Shown here piece by piece: positions 1 through 6,333 of a stretch of DNA of 10,101 nt. The position numbers and the translations under genes were made by a program. Every line of letters starts with the position of its first letter. Positions within the stretch are counted from its first letter, which is position 1. The notes below the pieces were generated by a model. The model was not told the origin of the DNA. It searched no databases and saw nothing but the letters and a program-made list of their open reading frames with translations. The stretch is from DATKMG01 sp035541995 (GTDB taxonomy: Bacteria; Acidobacteriota; Terriglobia; Versatilivoradales; Versatilivoraceae). The stretch covers positions 1 through 10,101 of the forward strand of contig DATKMG010000006.1 in NCBI GenBank assembly GCA_035541995.1, in the 5' to 3' direction.

Positions 1-2
1 AC

Positions 3-821
3 GAGGTGATTCGCTATTGGCACAAGCCACACCCGAATCGGTTTCTGGTTTGTGTCGAGCCCTGGTGGACACGCACTAATGAGCCGGGCTATGCAAAGTT
101 CCAGGCCAACGAGATCGAGCGGGCCGCCGACGCGGGTGCCCGTGGAGTCAAAATCCTCAAGACCCTCGGGCTCTACCTCCGTGAAAACCTGAAGAGCGGC
201 CCGTTGATCAAAGTAGATGACCCGAGGTTTGATCCTATGTGGGAGGCGGCCGGTGCTCACCACCTGCCGGTACTGATTCACGTCTCGGACCCTGAATCCT
301 TTTTTGACCCGGTGGACCGGTTCAATGAGCGATACCTGGATTTGCTTGAAAATCCGGACTGGTCCTTCCACGACCGGGACTTTCCCAGCGACCGCGACCT
401 GCAGGAGGCCCGCAACCGTGTCATTGCCAAACATCCACACACTCATTTCCTGATCCTTCACTTCGGCGACGTGCAGAATCTCCCTTATATGTCGGAAGTT
501 CTGGATCGATATCCGAATACCACGATCGAATTCGGGGCGCGGATCGACGAACTGGGCCGCCAGCCGCGCGTGTCCATGAAATTCTTCGACAAGTACCAGG
601 ACCGGATCCTGTTTGGAACCGATTTCATCATGGATATGCCCGACAAGCTGAAGGGGTTGGACGAAATGTACGAGATTTATTACCGCTTCCTGGAGACCGA
701 CGACGACTATTTTGAATCCTACAACGCCCCCTGGCGCATTTATGGCATCAAGCTGCCAGAGCAGATCCTGCGTAAGGTTTACTATGAAAACGCCGAACGC
801 GTGTTCCAATTGAAGAGTTAA
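3..821 (+). CDS. Amidohydrolase-2 family metal-dependent hydrolase, 5'-partial
   Basis: This is the C-terminal part of a TIM-barrel amidohydrolase (amidohydrolase 2 family, which includes decarboxylases and lactone or amide hydrolases). The frame is open to the left edge, so the GTG at position 6 is probably internal. The N-terminal metal-binding HxH strand expected for the family is not in the window. Counting from that GTG, visible family features are GVKILK (47-52), the metal-type His in VLIHVSDP (His92), His152 in LILHFGD, and the late-barrel Asp in LFGTDF (Asp206). The protein ends normally at a TAA. The substrate cannot be read from sequence. No gene follows closely; the next gene on this strand starts 430 bases later behind its own promoter. 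Confidence is high for the fold and low for the reaction. Confidence 0.85.
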   Translation, partial: EVIRYWHKPHPNRFLVCVEPWWTRTNEPGYAKFQANEIERAADAGARGVKILKTLGLYLRENLKSGPLIKVDDPRFDPMWEAAGAHHLPVLIHVSDPESFFDPVDRFNERYLDLLENPDWSFHDRDFPSDRDLQEARNRVIAKHPHTHFLILHFGDVQNLPYMSEVLDRYPNTTIEFGARIDELGRQPRVSMKFFDKYQDRILFGTDFIMDMPDKLKGLDEMYEIYYRFLETDDDYFESYNAPWRIYGIKLPEQILRKVYYENAERVFQLKS

Positions 822-881
822 CCTCAAGGGTGTCGGCACGCTATGCGACGTTCTCTTAGCTCTCTTGAAAATCCTCTTTAG

Positions 882-948
882 TGTGGGAGCCGATCTCCGC
901 GACCTTAATTTGGCCGAGGACATCGCCGCGCGGAGCGCGGCTCCCACA
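882..948. repeat. REP-like imperfect inverted repeat (long hairpin)
   Basis: Two 20-base arms (882-901 and 929-948) are reverse complements at 18 of 20 positions and flank a 27-base loop. The outer part is TGTGGGAGCCG on one side and CGGCTCCCACA on the other. The GC-rich arms, extragenic position and lack of a T-run suggest a REP/MITE-like dispersed element rather than a dedicated terminator. It lies 60 bases after the amidohydrolase stop and could still act as an attenuator or mRNA 3'-end stabiliser. I saw no second copy in this window. Confidence 0.6.
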
Positions 949-1192
949 TTGATATTTTCATGTTACGTGGTGACCTGAGAAGGTCATGGGGCACTTCCAT
1001 GAAAGTCCCAAGTTCGGTGCCCGCGTCGACCGTGCCGTCTGCGCGACGCGTGGGCTTGTGAACCCGGTGAAAGGCCCGCGGCTCGCGGTGACCGTAGTCG
1101 CCAATGCGCTCACCATGGCTGCTCCGCTATTTTCATCCTCAGTAGTGCGCCGGACTGGTACGCGCAAAACTTCTGGGGTTAAATCCTTCCGC

Positions 1193-1222
1193 TGGCCAAC
1201 TCTCTCATCGCAAAGCTATAAT
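1193..1222 (+). promoter_or_regulatory. Probable sigma70-type promoter of the KDPG aldolase
   Basis: A perfect TATAAT -10 box lies at 1217-1222. A weaker TGGCCA (4/6 to TTGACA) lies at 1193-1198, with an 18-base spacer. Transcription would start near 1229, about 23 bases before the ATG at 1252, leaving a short leader that contains the GAGGAG ribosome binding site (1241-1246). The -35 box is the weak point. Confidence 0.5.
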
Positions 1223-1251
1223 TCATCAATTTCAATAGGTGAGGAGAGATC

Positions 1252-1935
1252 ATGGCTCGCTATCGTAGGCTGGAAACACTGGTTCTAATGAAAGAAATTG
1301 GCATGATTCCTGTCTTTTATCACCCTGATTTTGAGGTGGCCAGAAATGTGGTCTGTGCTTGCGCGGACGGCGGGGCGCGCGTGGTGGAGTTCACCAACAG
1401 GGGTGACCGTGCCATTAATGTTTTCACTCGGCTGGAGGAATTCTGTGCCGCAGAAAAGAAGGAGGTGGTGCTGGGCGTGGGCTCGATTGTCGACGCTCCC
1501 ACCGCAGCCCTCTACATCGCAGCGGGGGCCAATTTCGTGGTGGGGCCACTGCTGGACCCGGATACCGCTCGCCTTTGTAATAGCCGGAAAATCCCTTACA
1601 GTCCGGGTTGTGGGACACTCTCTGAAATCCACCAGGCGGAGATCCTGGGGGTCGAAATCTGCAAGATTTTTCCGGCAGCGGAAGTGGGTGGCCCGGCCTT
1701 CGTAAAGAATGTGAAAGCGCCTTGCCCCTGGACGGAAGTCATGCCGACTGGCGGCGTGGTTCCTACCCGCGAAAATCTAAGCGCTTGGTTTGAGGCTGGG
1801 ATCGCCTGTGCGGGGATGGGATCGAACCTGATCACCAAGGAGTTGATGAAAGACAAAAACTACGTTGGCATCGCTCAGAAGGTGAGAGAGACAGTGGACC
1901 TGATCCGCCAAATTCGTGGCAACCTGAAAAAATAA
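1252..1935 (+). CDS. eda: 2-dehydro-3-deoxyphosphogluconate / 4-hydroxy-2-oxoglutarate aldolase
   Basis: A class I aldolase of the KDPG/KHG family, cytoplasmic. It splits 2-keto-3-deoxy-6-phosphogluconate to pyruvate and glyceraldehyde-3-phosphate (Entner-Doudoroff and uronate routes). The 227-aa length is close to the family norm of about 210. Visible motifs are VVEFTNRG with the general-base Glu46, GVGSIVDAPTA (75-84), SPGCGTLSE (117-125), the Schiff-base Lys138 in CKIFPAAE, and the phosphate-binding MPTGGV (164-169). The ATG at 1252 is preceded by GAGGAG at good spacing. Met13 is a possible alternative that would remove a 12-residue extension, but it lacks the ribosome binding site. The gene appears monocistronic with its own promoter. 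The family is certain; the exact 2-keto-3-deoxy sugar acid substrate is not. Confidence 0.93.
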   Translation: MARYRRLETLVLMKEIGMIPVFYHPDFEVARNVVCACADGGARVVEFTNRGDRAINVFTRLEEFCAAEKKEVVLGVGSIVDAPTAALYIAAGANFVVGPLLDPDTARLCNSRKIPYSPGCGTLSEIHQAEILGVEICKIFPAAEVGGPAFVKNVKAPCPWTEVMPTGGVVPTRENLSAWFEAGIACAGMGSNLITKELMKDKNYVGIAQKVRETVDLIRQIRGNLKK

Positions 1936-2078
1936 CCTCAACGCGCGACCTCAGATTTGCAGAGCGTGTTCGCTACCCCGATGCCGTTCTAAGGCGAGGG
2001 GGCAGGACTACCGTTACACACGCCAAGGTGCCTCGGGCCAAAGGGAATGTGATTCAGGGAGGTCAGAATGAGGGCAAC

Positions 2079-2110
2079 AAAGGCCAAAATCCGCAAGGAT
2101 CTTGGCCTTT
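2079..2110 (-). terminator. Hairpin terminator downstream of the HU gene
   Basis: A perfect 9-bp outer stem (2079-2087 with 2102-2110, AAAGGCCAA/TTGGCCTTT) encloses one mismatch and a 4-bp inner stem (ATCC/GGAT). The tetraloop reads GCAA on the plus strand and TTGC on the minus strand. It lies 45 bases beyond the HU stop codon in the direction of HU transcription. The T-tract on the minus strand is short (TTT within the stem, then G). It could serve the aldolase transcript from the other side, 144 bases after that stop. Confidence 0.6.
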
Positions 2111-2154
2111 CGAATCAAGACAGACGAGAAAATTGGCTCAGCAAATGACTTCTT

Positions 2155-2433
2155 TTACTTCTTATTGACCGCCTTCTTTAGCTTCATCCCGGCAGAAAAC
2201 TTCGGTACTTTCCTCGCCGCGATTTTGATGGCAGCTCCTGTCTGAGGATTACGGCCGGTTCTTGCTTTGCGGTTTCCTACCGAGAACGTTCCAAAGCCAA
2301 CCAGCGTGACGCTCCCGCCTTTCTTCAGGGTGGCAAGAACTCCACCCAGGACACTTGTAATCGCCAGGTCGGCTTGGACCTTGCTCACTCCTGCATCTTT
2401 TGCAATCTTGTCGATCAAATCCGCTCTGTTCAT
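2155..2433 (-). CDS. hup: HU-family DNA-binding (nucleoid) protein
   Basis: A 92-aa histone-like HU/IHF-family protein that dimerises and bends DNA, cytoplasmic and nucleoid-associated. Residues 1-45 are the helical dimerisation part, opening with MNRADLIDKIA. The family signature follows: GFGTFSVGNRKAR (46-58), then GRNPQTG (60-66) with the DNA-intercalating Pro63 at the tip of the beta arm, then PKFSAGMKLKKAVN. Length is normal for HU. AAAGGAGAG (2437-2445, minus) sits just before the ATG. A promoter at 2489-2516 and a hairpin at 2079-2110 frame it as a single-gene unit. The sequence looks more like HU than IHF, but the two are not separable with certainty by eye. Confidence 0.96.
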   Translation of the reverse strand: MNRADLIDKIAKDAGVSKVQADLAITSVLGGVLATLKKGGSVTLVGFGTFSVGNRKARTGRNPQTGAAIKIAARKVPKFSAGMKLKKAVNKK

Positions 2434-2488
2434 TCCCTCTCCTTTGACTTAATGAATTAACTACAGGCTTCTCTGTTTCGATAAGTGG

Positions 2489-2516
2489 ATTGTAGAACTT
2501 TCACTCGCCAAGGCAA
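2489..2516 (-). promoter_or_regulatory. Probable promoter of the HU gene
   Basis: On the minus strand, TTGCCT (2511-2516) and TACAAT (2489-2494, 5/6 to consensus) are separated by 16 bases. The predicted transcription start lies about 50 bases upstream of the HU ATG. The region is also upstream of the divergent GH16 gene. Confidence 0.5.
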
Positions 2517-2645
2517 CTTTTTTCTCTTTGGTCTGCTCGCTCCGCATCTTCGGGGTGTGCGTCACGACCAACCCGGCAAGTTGAGGTTAGATAGCTGCCG
2601 CGAACTATGTTCCAGAGTGGATGTGGACCGTCAGGCGTCAGGTTT

Positions 2646-2654
2646 TGTTATACT
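2646..2654 (+). promoter_or_regulatory. Possible extended -10 promoter of the GH16 gene
   Basis: TG-T-TATACT fits the extended -10 pattern (TGnTATAAT). A poor -35 candidate, TGGACC (2624-2629), is 19 bases upstream. If used, it would start transcription near 2661. That puts the ATG at 2621 outside the mRNA and favours translation from 2780 or 2786. Confidence 0.3.
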
Positions 2655-2779
2655 GGAGGCGGCTCAAGGGGGTTGCCAAGACCAGTACCGACATCAAAAT
2701 GACGCCAGCCTCTCGGGTCAGCAAACTCCCGACCGACTTCAGCTCAGCATCGAAGTTGAGATATCCTTCCCGTGGAGCG

Positions 2780-4075
2780 ATGATTATGCCAGTGACCGTG
2801 ATTGGTTTTCTCTTATCGCTTTGGTATTTCAGCAAGACAGGTATCAGATCTCCCGGATTAATTTGCGCGATTGGCCTGCTCCTACTTTTGGGGGCAGGGG
2901 CCTCGGGTCAACTGTTCGGTGACGGGAATTCATGGACGTTGGTTTGGAGCGACGAATTCAACGGACCCGTAGGATCAGGGCCCGACACGCATAAGTGGGA
3001 CTTTGATATTGGCGGTGGAGGTTGGGGGAACCAGGAACTGGAGAGCTACACTAACCGCCTCGACAATGCCATCATCGCGGACGGAAAGCTGGTTATCAAG
3101 GCCATCAAGGAAAACTACACGGGTCCGGATGGCATTGCGCGAGAATACACTTCCGCCCGTATCAAGACCCGGGGGAAATTCACTCAGGCTTATGGCCGCT
3201 TTGAAGCCCGGATCAAGATTCCTTACAGCCAGGGAATCTGGCCCGCTTTCTGGATGCTGGGTGAGGACATTGACCAGGTAGACTGGCCGGCTTGTGGTGA
3301 AATCGACATCATGGAGAACATCGGCCGGGAACCTTCCATCGTGCACGGGACCATCCACGGGCCGGGCTACTCGGGAGCGAACGGTCTGGGCGCACCGTTC
3401 AGTTTCCGGGACCAACGCCGATTTGCTGACGATTTCCACATCTACGCCATCGAGTGGGAGCCTGGCGTGGTCCGCTTTTATGTGGACGACAACTTGTACA
3501 GCACCCGGAAACCAGCGGATCTGCCCTCGGGTACACGTTGGGTGTATGACCATCCCTTCTTCATGATTCTGAATGTGGCAGTGGGAGGGAGCTGGCCGGG
3601 GAGTCCAGACTCTACCACCGTTTTCCCGCAAACCATGCAAGTGGATTACGTCCGGGTCTACCAGCGGGCCAGTGTCCGTCCGGATGGCCCCAAGTTCCTT
3701 CCCTCCGCAGCCCGGGCTCATGGCCTGAATGAGACTTACTTCACGACGGACGTCTGGCCCTCGAACGCCTCGGATTCTCCCATGACGCTGAGCGTCGACT
3801 TCTTACGCGCCGGAGGGACTGCCAATATCCCGCCATTATTCCCCCCAGCCACGGTAAACCTCGCCGGTCACGAAACCCGTGTGATTCCGGACATTTTAGG
3901 AACGATCTTCTCAGCTTCCCAGCAGTACGGTCCCCTTCGATTCGACAGCATCGACGCGCGAACTCCTCTTGCATGGATGTGCGGACGAAGGCCTCCGTTA
4001 GCATCTCGATCGCGACAGCCAACTTCACCCTGCGCGCCTGCAGGTCCGAAAAGTTCACCCGCCAGGACCGGTTGA
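2780..4075 (+). CDS. Secreted GH16 endo-beta-glucanase (laminarinase-like), 3' end probably truncated
   Basis: A glycoside hydrolase family 16 enzyme, which cuts beta-1,3 or beta-1,3-1,4 glucans such as laminarin or lichenan outside the cytoplasm. The frame is open from an ATG at 2621. I prefer 2780 or 2786, which have a nearby GGAG and lead into a hydrophobic export segment ending GAGASGQ. Counting from 2780, the catalytic domain spans about residues 48-295, with WSDEFNG, the substrate-cleft PAFWMLG, and the catalytic GEIDIMENIG (nucleophile Glu174, Asp176, acid/base Glu179), ending at VDYVRVYQ. A second module (about 303-400, PSAARAHGLNETYFTTDVWP onward) resembles a beta-sandwich tail often seen on acidobacterial secreted proteins. 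It breaks off after about LRFDSIDAR. The last 35 or so residues are Arg/Pro/Ser-rich and look like out-of-frame or foreign sequence. The catalytic domain is intact, so the enzyme may still work. Confidence 0.9.
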   Translation: MIMPVTVIGFLLSLWYFSKTGIRSPGLICAIGLLLLLGAGASGQLFGDGNSWTLVWSDEFNGPVGSGPDTHKWDFDIGGGGWGNQELESYTNRLDNAIIADGKLVIKAIKENYTGPDGIAREYTSARIKTRGKFTQAYGRFEARIKIPYSQGIWPAFWMLGEDIDQVDWPACGEIDIMENIGREPSIVHGTIHGPGYSGANGLGAPFSFRDQRRFADDFHIYAIEWEPGVVRFYVDDNLYSTRKPADLPSGTRWVYDHPFFMILNVAVGGSWPGSPDSTTVFPQTMQVDYVRVYQRASVRPDGPKFLPSAARAHGLNETYFTTDVWPSNASDSPMTLSVDFLRAGGTANIPPLFPPATVNLAGHETRVIPDILGTIFSASQQYGPLRFDSIDARTPLAWMCGRRPPLASRSRQPTSPCAPAGPKSSPARTG

Positions 4076-4186
4076 AAATTGATGCTCTGTTCGGTTTTGT
4101 CATCGCAAAGCGGGGAAGAGCGAGGTGAATGGCTATCTTCCCGACGAAAACCTCGAATCTAAAACCCACCTTAGCCTGCTCAAACC
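3955..4186. other. Unidentified sequence following the broken GH16 C-terminus
   Basis: After the recognisable part of the GH16 tail module, the DNA no longer matches what that module should encode in any plus-strand frame. The GH16 frame ends at 4075. A minus-strand frame stays open through the region and beyond, with a plausible helical stretch at about 3970-4060 (VKLAVAIEMLTEAF), but it has no ribosome binding site and I do not recognise a family. It may be the remnant of another gene joined to GH16 by a deletion or rearrangement. Confidence 0.35.
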
Positions 4187-4747
4187 TCACTTCTGTTCTC
4201 GCACCTCTACAGACATCCCGCTGAGTTTCTTGAGTATTCTCCCCCGTCGTCGCAGCGGCCACCAGTCATACAGGTAAATTTCCATCGGCCGCCACATCGC
4301 CACCCAACCCCCAATGGCCAGGCTTTCTCGTGCGATCGTGGAAAACGTGCCGGCTCCCTCTCCCACGAGGATCCTGCTTATGGTCAAACAGGTAGCCAGA
4401 AATACCAAGCCAATCAACAAAAATCTCAGACCATCTTGCATGAGATGCCGAAGTTCCAGTCGGTTGAGTTCGACTCTATACGCGAAGTAATGGTGGATGG
4501 CTCCTTCAATCATGGGCTGCGGCTCCTGCTCTGGGGACACTACGCCCAGATGGACTATCAAGACGACCGGTTCGTCCAGGGGAAACTCCCGCGCCCAGCT
4601 CACGATGAACTCTTCTGCATCATGGTCCAAGTCCTTTTCGCGGAAAGGCGAGGGATCCATCGTGTTGAACAACTGGCTGATCTCCTGCAGGTTGAGTTCA
4701 ATGTGATGGACGTTGGGCCGGTTTTGGGTATGAGGTTTCGAAGTCAT
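4187..4747 (-). CDS. Conserved two-helix membrane protein of unknown function
   Basis: This 186-aa protein has a soluble N-terminal half and two membrane segments near the C-terminus (about 106-127, GLRFLLIGLVFLATCL, and about 138-158). The soluble half carries ELNLQEISQLFNTMDPSPF (17-35), then FREKDLDHDAEEFIVSWA and an IHHYFAYR motif (84-91). After the second helix comes WRPMEIYLYDWWPLRRRGR, with positive charge suggesting a cytoplasmic end. I recognise the DPSPFREKDLD/DAEEFIV and LYDWWPLRRR pattern as a recurring uncharacterised bacterial family, but I know of no assigned function. No strong ribosome binding site precedes the ATG at 4747, and no in-frame alternative is better. It lies 167 bases downstream of the glucokinase-like gene, same strand. 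Confidence 0.85.
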   Translation of the reverse strand: MTSKPHTQNRPNVHHIELNLQEISQLFNTMDPSPFREKDLDHDAEEFIVSWAREFPLDEPVVLIVHLGVVSPEQEPQPMIEGAIHHYFAYRVELNRLELRHLMQDGLRFLLIGLVFLATCLTISRILVGEGAGTFSTIARESLAIGGWVAMWRPMEIYLYDWWPLRRRGRILKKLSGMSVEVREQK

Positions 4748-4914
4748 GTTGAAAGCATATCCGAAGAGTCCTGGATTTCGACAATGATCTATTCCCGCTT
4801 GCTCTAAGGCTTGCGGGAGATTAACATTCCATCACACACAACTTACCAACCGGCGACGCGTTGTTCCGCCTCCAACCATCCCAGACAGCCATAGGGCTCA
4901 TCCTTGGAGAACAG

Positions 4915-6060
4915 TTAGACAATAAAAACCTGCTTCCCAAGCTCCTCAGCAACCAGTGCGTAAGCGGCTCCTTTGAGGCAAAGCGTGCTGTCTGCTTCCG
5001 CACTGAGCAGCGACAGTGTGCACTTCTGCAACATTTCCTGATGAACGCTAAGAGGCGCATCCTGGAAAGCGGAAACGAGTTCCTTCTCAATGAGAAGGCG
5101 GGGTGCTCGGGAAGGGACTCCACCGAGGACCACCTTATCCGGGCAGGCCATCATGGCAAGGCAACGCAAATGGAATCCGATGGCCCCAGAATATGCCTCC
5201 CGTAGCATCTCATAGCGGTCTTTCCTGGAAAGCATGTAGTGCTCCACTTCCTGCGGAGATGAATATCGGATGGCGATGCCAAACACTTCGCTGGCCCAGA
5301 TTCCCAGCAGAATCAAGCCGAGGCTGGCCGTGAAATTCTCCAGGCGAGGCTCAATGATGGGGCCACTTGTGAGACCTTCAATCTCCAGTTCGCGAATGTT
5401 CAACCCCGGGAAACCTGTCTTGGTCATTTTATGGCAGGCCCACCGTACGAAATCAGACCAGACGGACCTCCACATTCCCGAATCCCAGACAGCGGCCGGC
5501 AAGTTGCCTCCTTCGCTCGGACTGATTACGATGCATTGGTTTGGAAGTATCCTTTGTACGGCCACCCCGGCTCCGGTTCCCAAGCGCATGAGCATCAGCT
5601 TCTGGACGGCATCCCCTCTACCCTCGTAAAGCACCCTTTCCTCGTGGCTCCCCAGGGTTTGGTAAGCAAGTGCTTCCCCCACGGCGTCATTCATGATCCT
5701 CAGCTGCTGCGGGTGTATCCCGACCTGCGGCAGGATTAATGAGAAGTCCAACCCTTTTTCGGGATACTTGTCCAGCCGGAGATGAGATCCCTCCGGCGTC
5801 CCGGCGCCCGCGATGCTGACGTTGGCGATCGCCCTGGGCTGACATATCCCCTGGTCAATCATACGCCGTAAGAGCAGTGAAAATGCAGAAACACCGCGCC
5901 TCTCGGCCGGCTCGCTAGAGACTTCAGCCCAGGATACCCTCACCGTGTCGGACACCGTGAAACCTGAGGTTGCGGCCGCCTCTATGGTGCAGGTGCAGGC
6001 TCCAATATTACTCGCGCCAACACTGATGGCGAGGCATTCACCCTTTGGAAGTGTGTTCAT
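4915..6060 (-). CDS. Glucokinase-like ASKHA-fold protein
   Basis: This 381-aa protein is laid out like bacterial glucokinases (Glk family, ATP:glucose 6-phosphotransferase, cytoplasmic). An N-terminal phosphate-loop strand reads AISVGASNIGA (11-21). The catalytic-type Asp125 sits in IMNDAVGEALAY, an RLGTGAGVAV ATP/phosphate loop follows (159-168), then the sugar-binding-type SEGGNLP (182-188), and a C-terminal adenosine-type loop VVLGGVPSR (310-318). The usual first-loop pattern DxGGTN appears here as SVGASN, so the conserved Asp is replaced by Ser. Activity may be weak, altered or lost. AGGAG lies 13 bases before the ATG, farther than ideal. It starts 9 bases after the broken response regulator ORF and may be co-transcribed with the kinase locus. 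Next to a glucan hydrolase, glucose phosphorylation is plausible but not proven. Confidence 0.75.
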   Translation of the reverse strand: MNTLPKGECLAISVGASNIGACTCTIEAAATSGFTVSDTVRVSWAEVSSEPAERRGVSAFSLLLRRMIDQGICQPRAIANVSIAGAGTPEGSHLRLDKYPEKGLDFSLILPQVGIHPQQLRIMNDAVGEALAYQTLGSHEERVLYEGRGDAVQKLMLMRLGTGAGVAVQRILPNQCIVISPSEGGNLPAAVWDSGMWRSVWSDFVRWACHKMTKTGFPGLNIRELEIEGLTSGPIIEPRLENFTASLGLILLGIWASEVFGIAIRYSSPQEVEHYMLSRKDRYEMLREAYSGAIGFHLRCLAMMACPDKVVLGGVPSRAPRLLIEKELVSAFQDAPLSVHQEMLQKCTLSLLSAEADSTLCLKGAAYALVAEELGKQVFIV

Positions 6061-6069
6061 GTGGTCTGG

Positions 6070-6333
6070 TCATCTCCTACTCGCCCGACTATTTGTCGAT
6101 CTCTCGGTGCTTCCGCCATCAATTGTCGCTACGCCGCCATAGAAAGGTACGAATCTTCCATCTTGACCAACAAGACGGAGTCGAAGAACACCAATGTGAC
6201 GACGCGCCAGGAATTCCTGCGCGGAGGCAAACGTCTCGACCCTCCACCCCGCGGACCGGATCAGAGTCTCGAGACCCTCCCGGACCGAAGGGTCGTCGTC
6301 CACTATCGCGATAAGGGCGTTAGACTCCCGCAT
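6070..6333 (-). pseudogene. Truncated response regulator (receiver domain fragment)
   Basis: Starts with MRESNALIAIVDDDPSVREG, a clear beta1/alpha1 of a FixJ/NarL-type receiver with the Mg-binding acidic cluster Asp12-Asp14, and continues as a normal receiver to about EFLARR (residues 41-45). The remaining 42 codons do not form a receiver or a helix-turn-helix output domain, and the frame stops at 87 aa instead of about 200. Residues 48-58 (GVLRLRLVGQDG) faintly echo the beta3 strand that carries the phosphoacceptor, with Arg where Asp should be, so this could be decay rather than a clean fusion. AGGAAGGAG precedes the ATG. The start overlaps the kinase 3' end by 14 bases, the usual translationally coupled layout. 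It would have partnered the upstream kinase; as it stands it cannot be a working regulator. Confidence 0.8.

Larger units (their letters stand above)
822..1251. other. Intergenic gap between amidohydrolase and KDPG aldolase
   Basis: This 430-base stretch holds the REP-like hairpin (882-948) and, at its right end, the promoter and ribosome binding site of the aldolase. The middle (about 960-1190) has short open frames on both strands. Their predicted peptides are compositionally odd and resemble no family I know. I see no convincing gene there, though a decayed gene fragment cannot be excluded. Confidence 0.6.
2434..2779. other. Divergent intergenic region between HU and GH16
   Basis: About 346 bases without a supported gene. 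It holds the HU ribosome binding site and promoter (2437-2516) and a possible GH16 promoter (2646-2654). Open frames run through it on the plus strand, one being the upstream extension of the GH16 frame from an ATG at 2621. Their peptides look non-coding and precede the evident signal peptide of GH16. Confidence 0.5.

Noticed and set aside
986..1288. 100-aa plus-strand frame before the aldolase
   Set aside because: It runs through the aldolase promoter and start region, has no family resemblance and is Arg/Ser-rich, as expected of chance frames in GC-rich DNA.
2621..2779. GH16 frame extended upstream to the ATG at 2621
   Set aside because: The extra 53 residues look non-coding, lack a ribosome binding site and precede the export signal. 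A possible extended -10 box (2646-2654) falls inside them.
2485..2922. 145-aa plus-strand frame upstream of and overlapping GH16
   Set aside because: It covers the HU promoter and overlaps the GH16 signal region in another frame; no recognisable domain.
3741..4262. Minus-strand 173-aa frame overlapping the GH16 tail and the membrane protein gene
   Set aside because: It overlaps two better-supported genes, has no ribosome binding site, and its N- and C-terminal thirds are antisense or out-of-frame sequence. Only the middle is open to question and is listed as unidentified.
4436..4807. 123-aa plus-strand frame opposite the membrane protein
   Set aside because: Exact antisense shadow of the conserved membrane protein gene, with no independent support.
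4793..4816. Small palindrome CCCGC...GCGGG between the membrane protein and glucokinase-like genes
   Set aside because: Only a 5-bp outer stem with an internal TT/TT mismatch and no T-run. Too weak to call a terminator.
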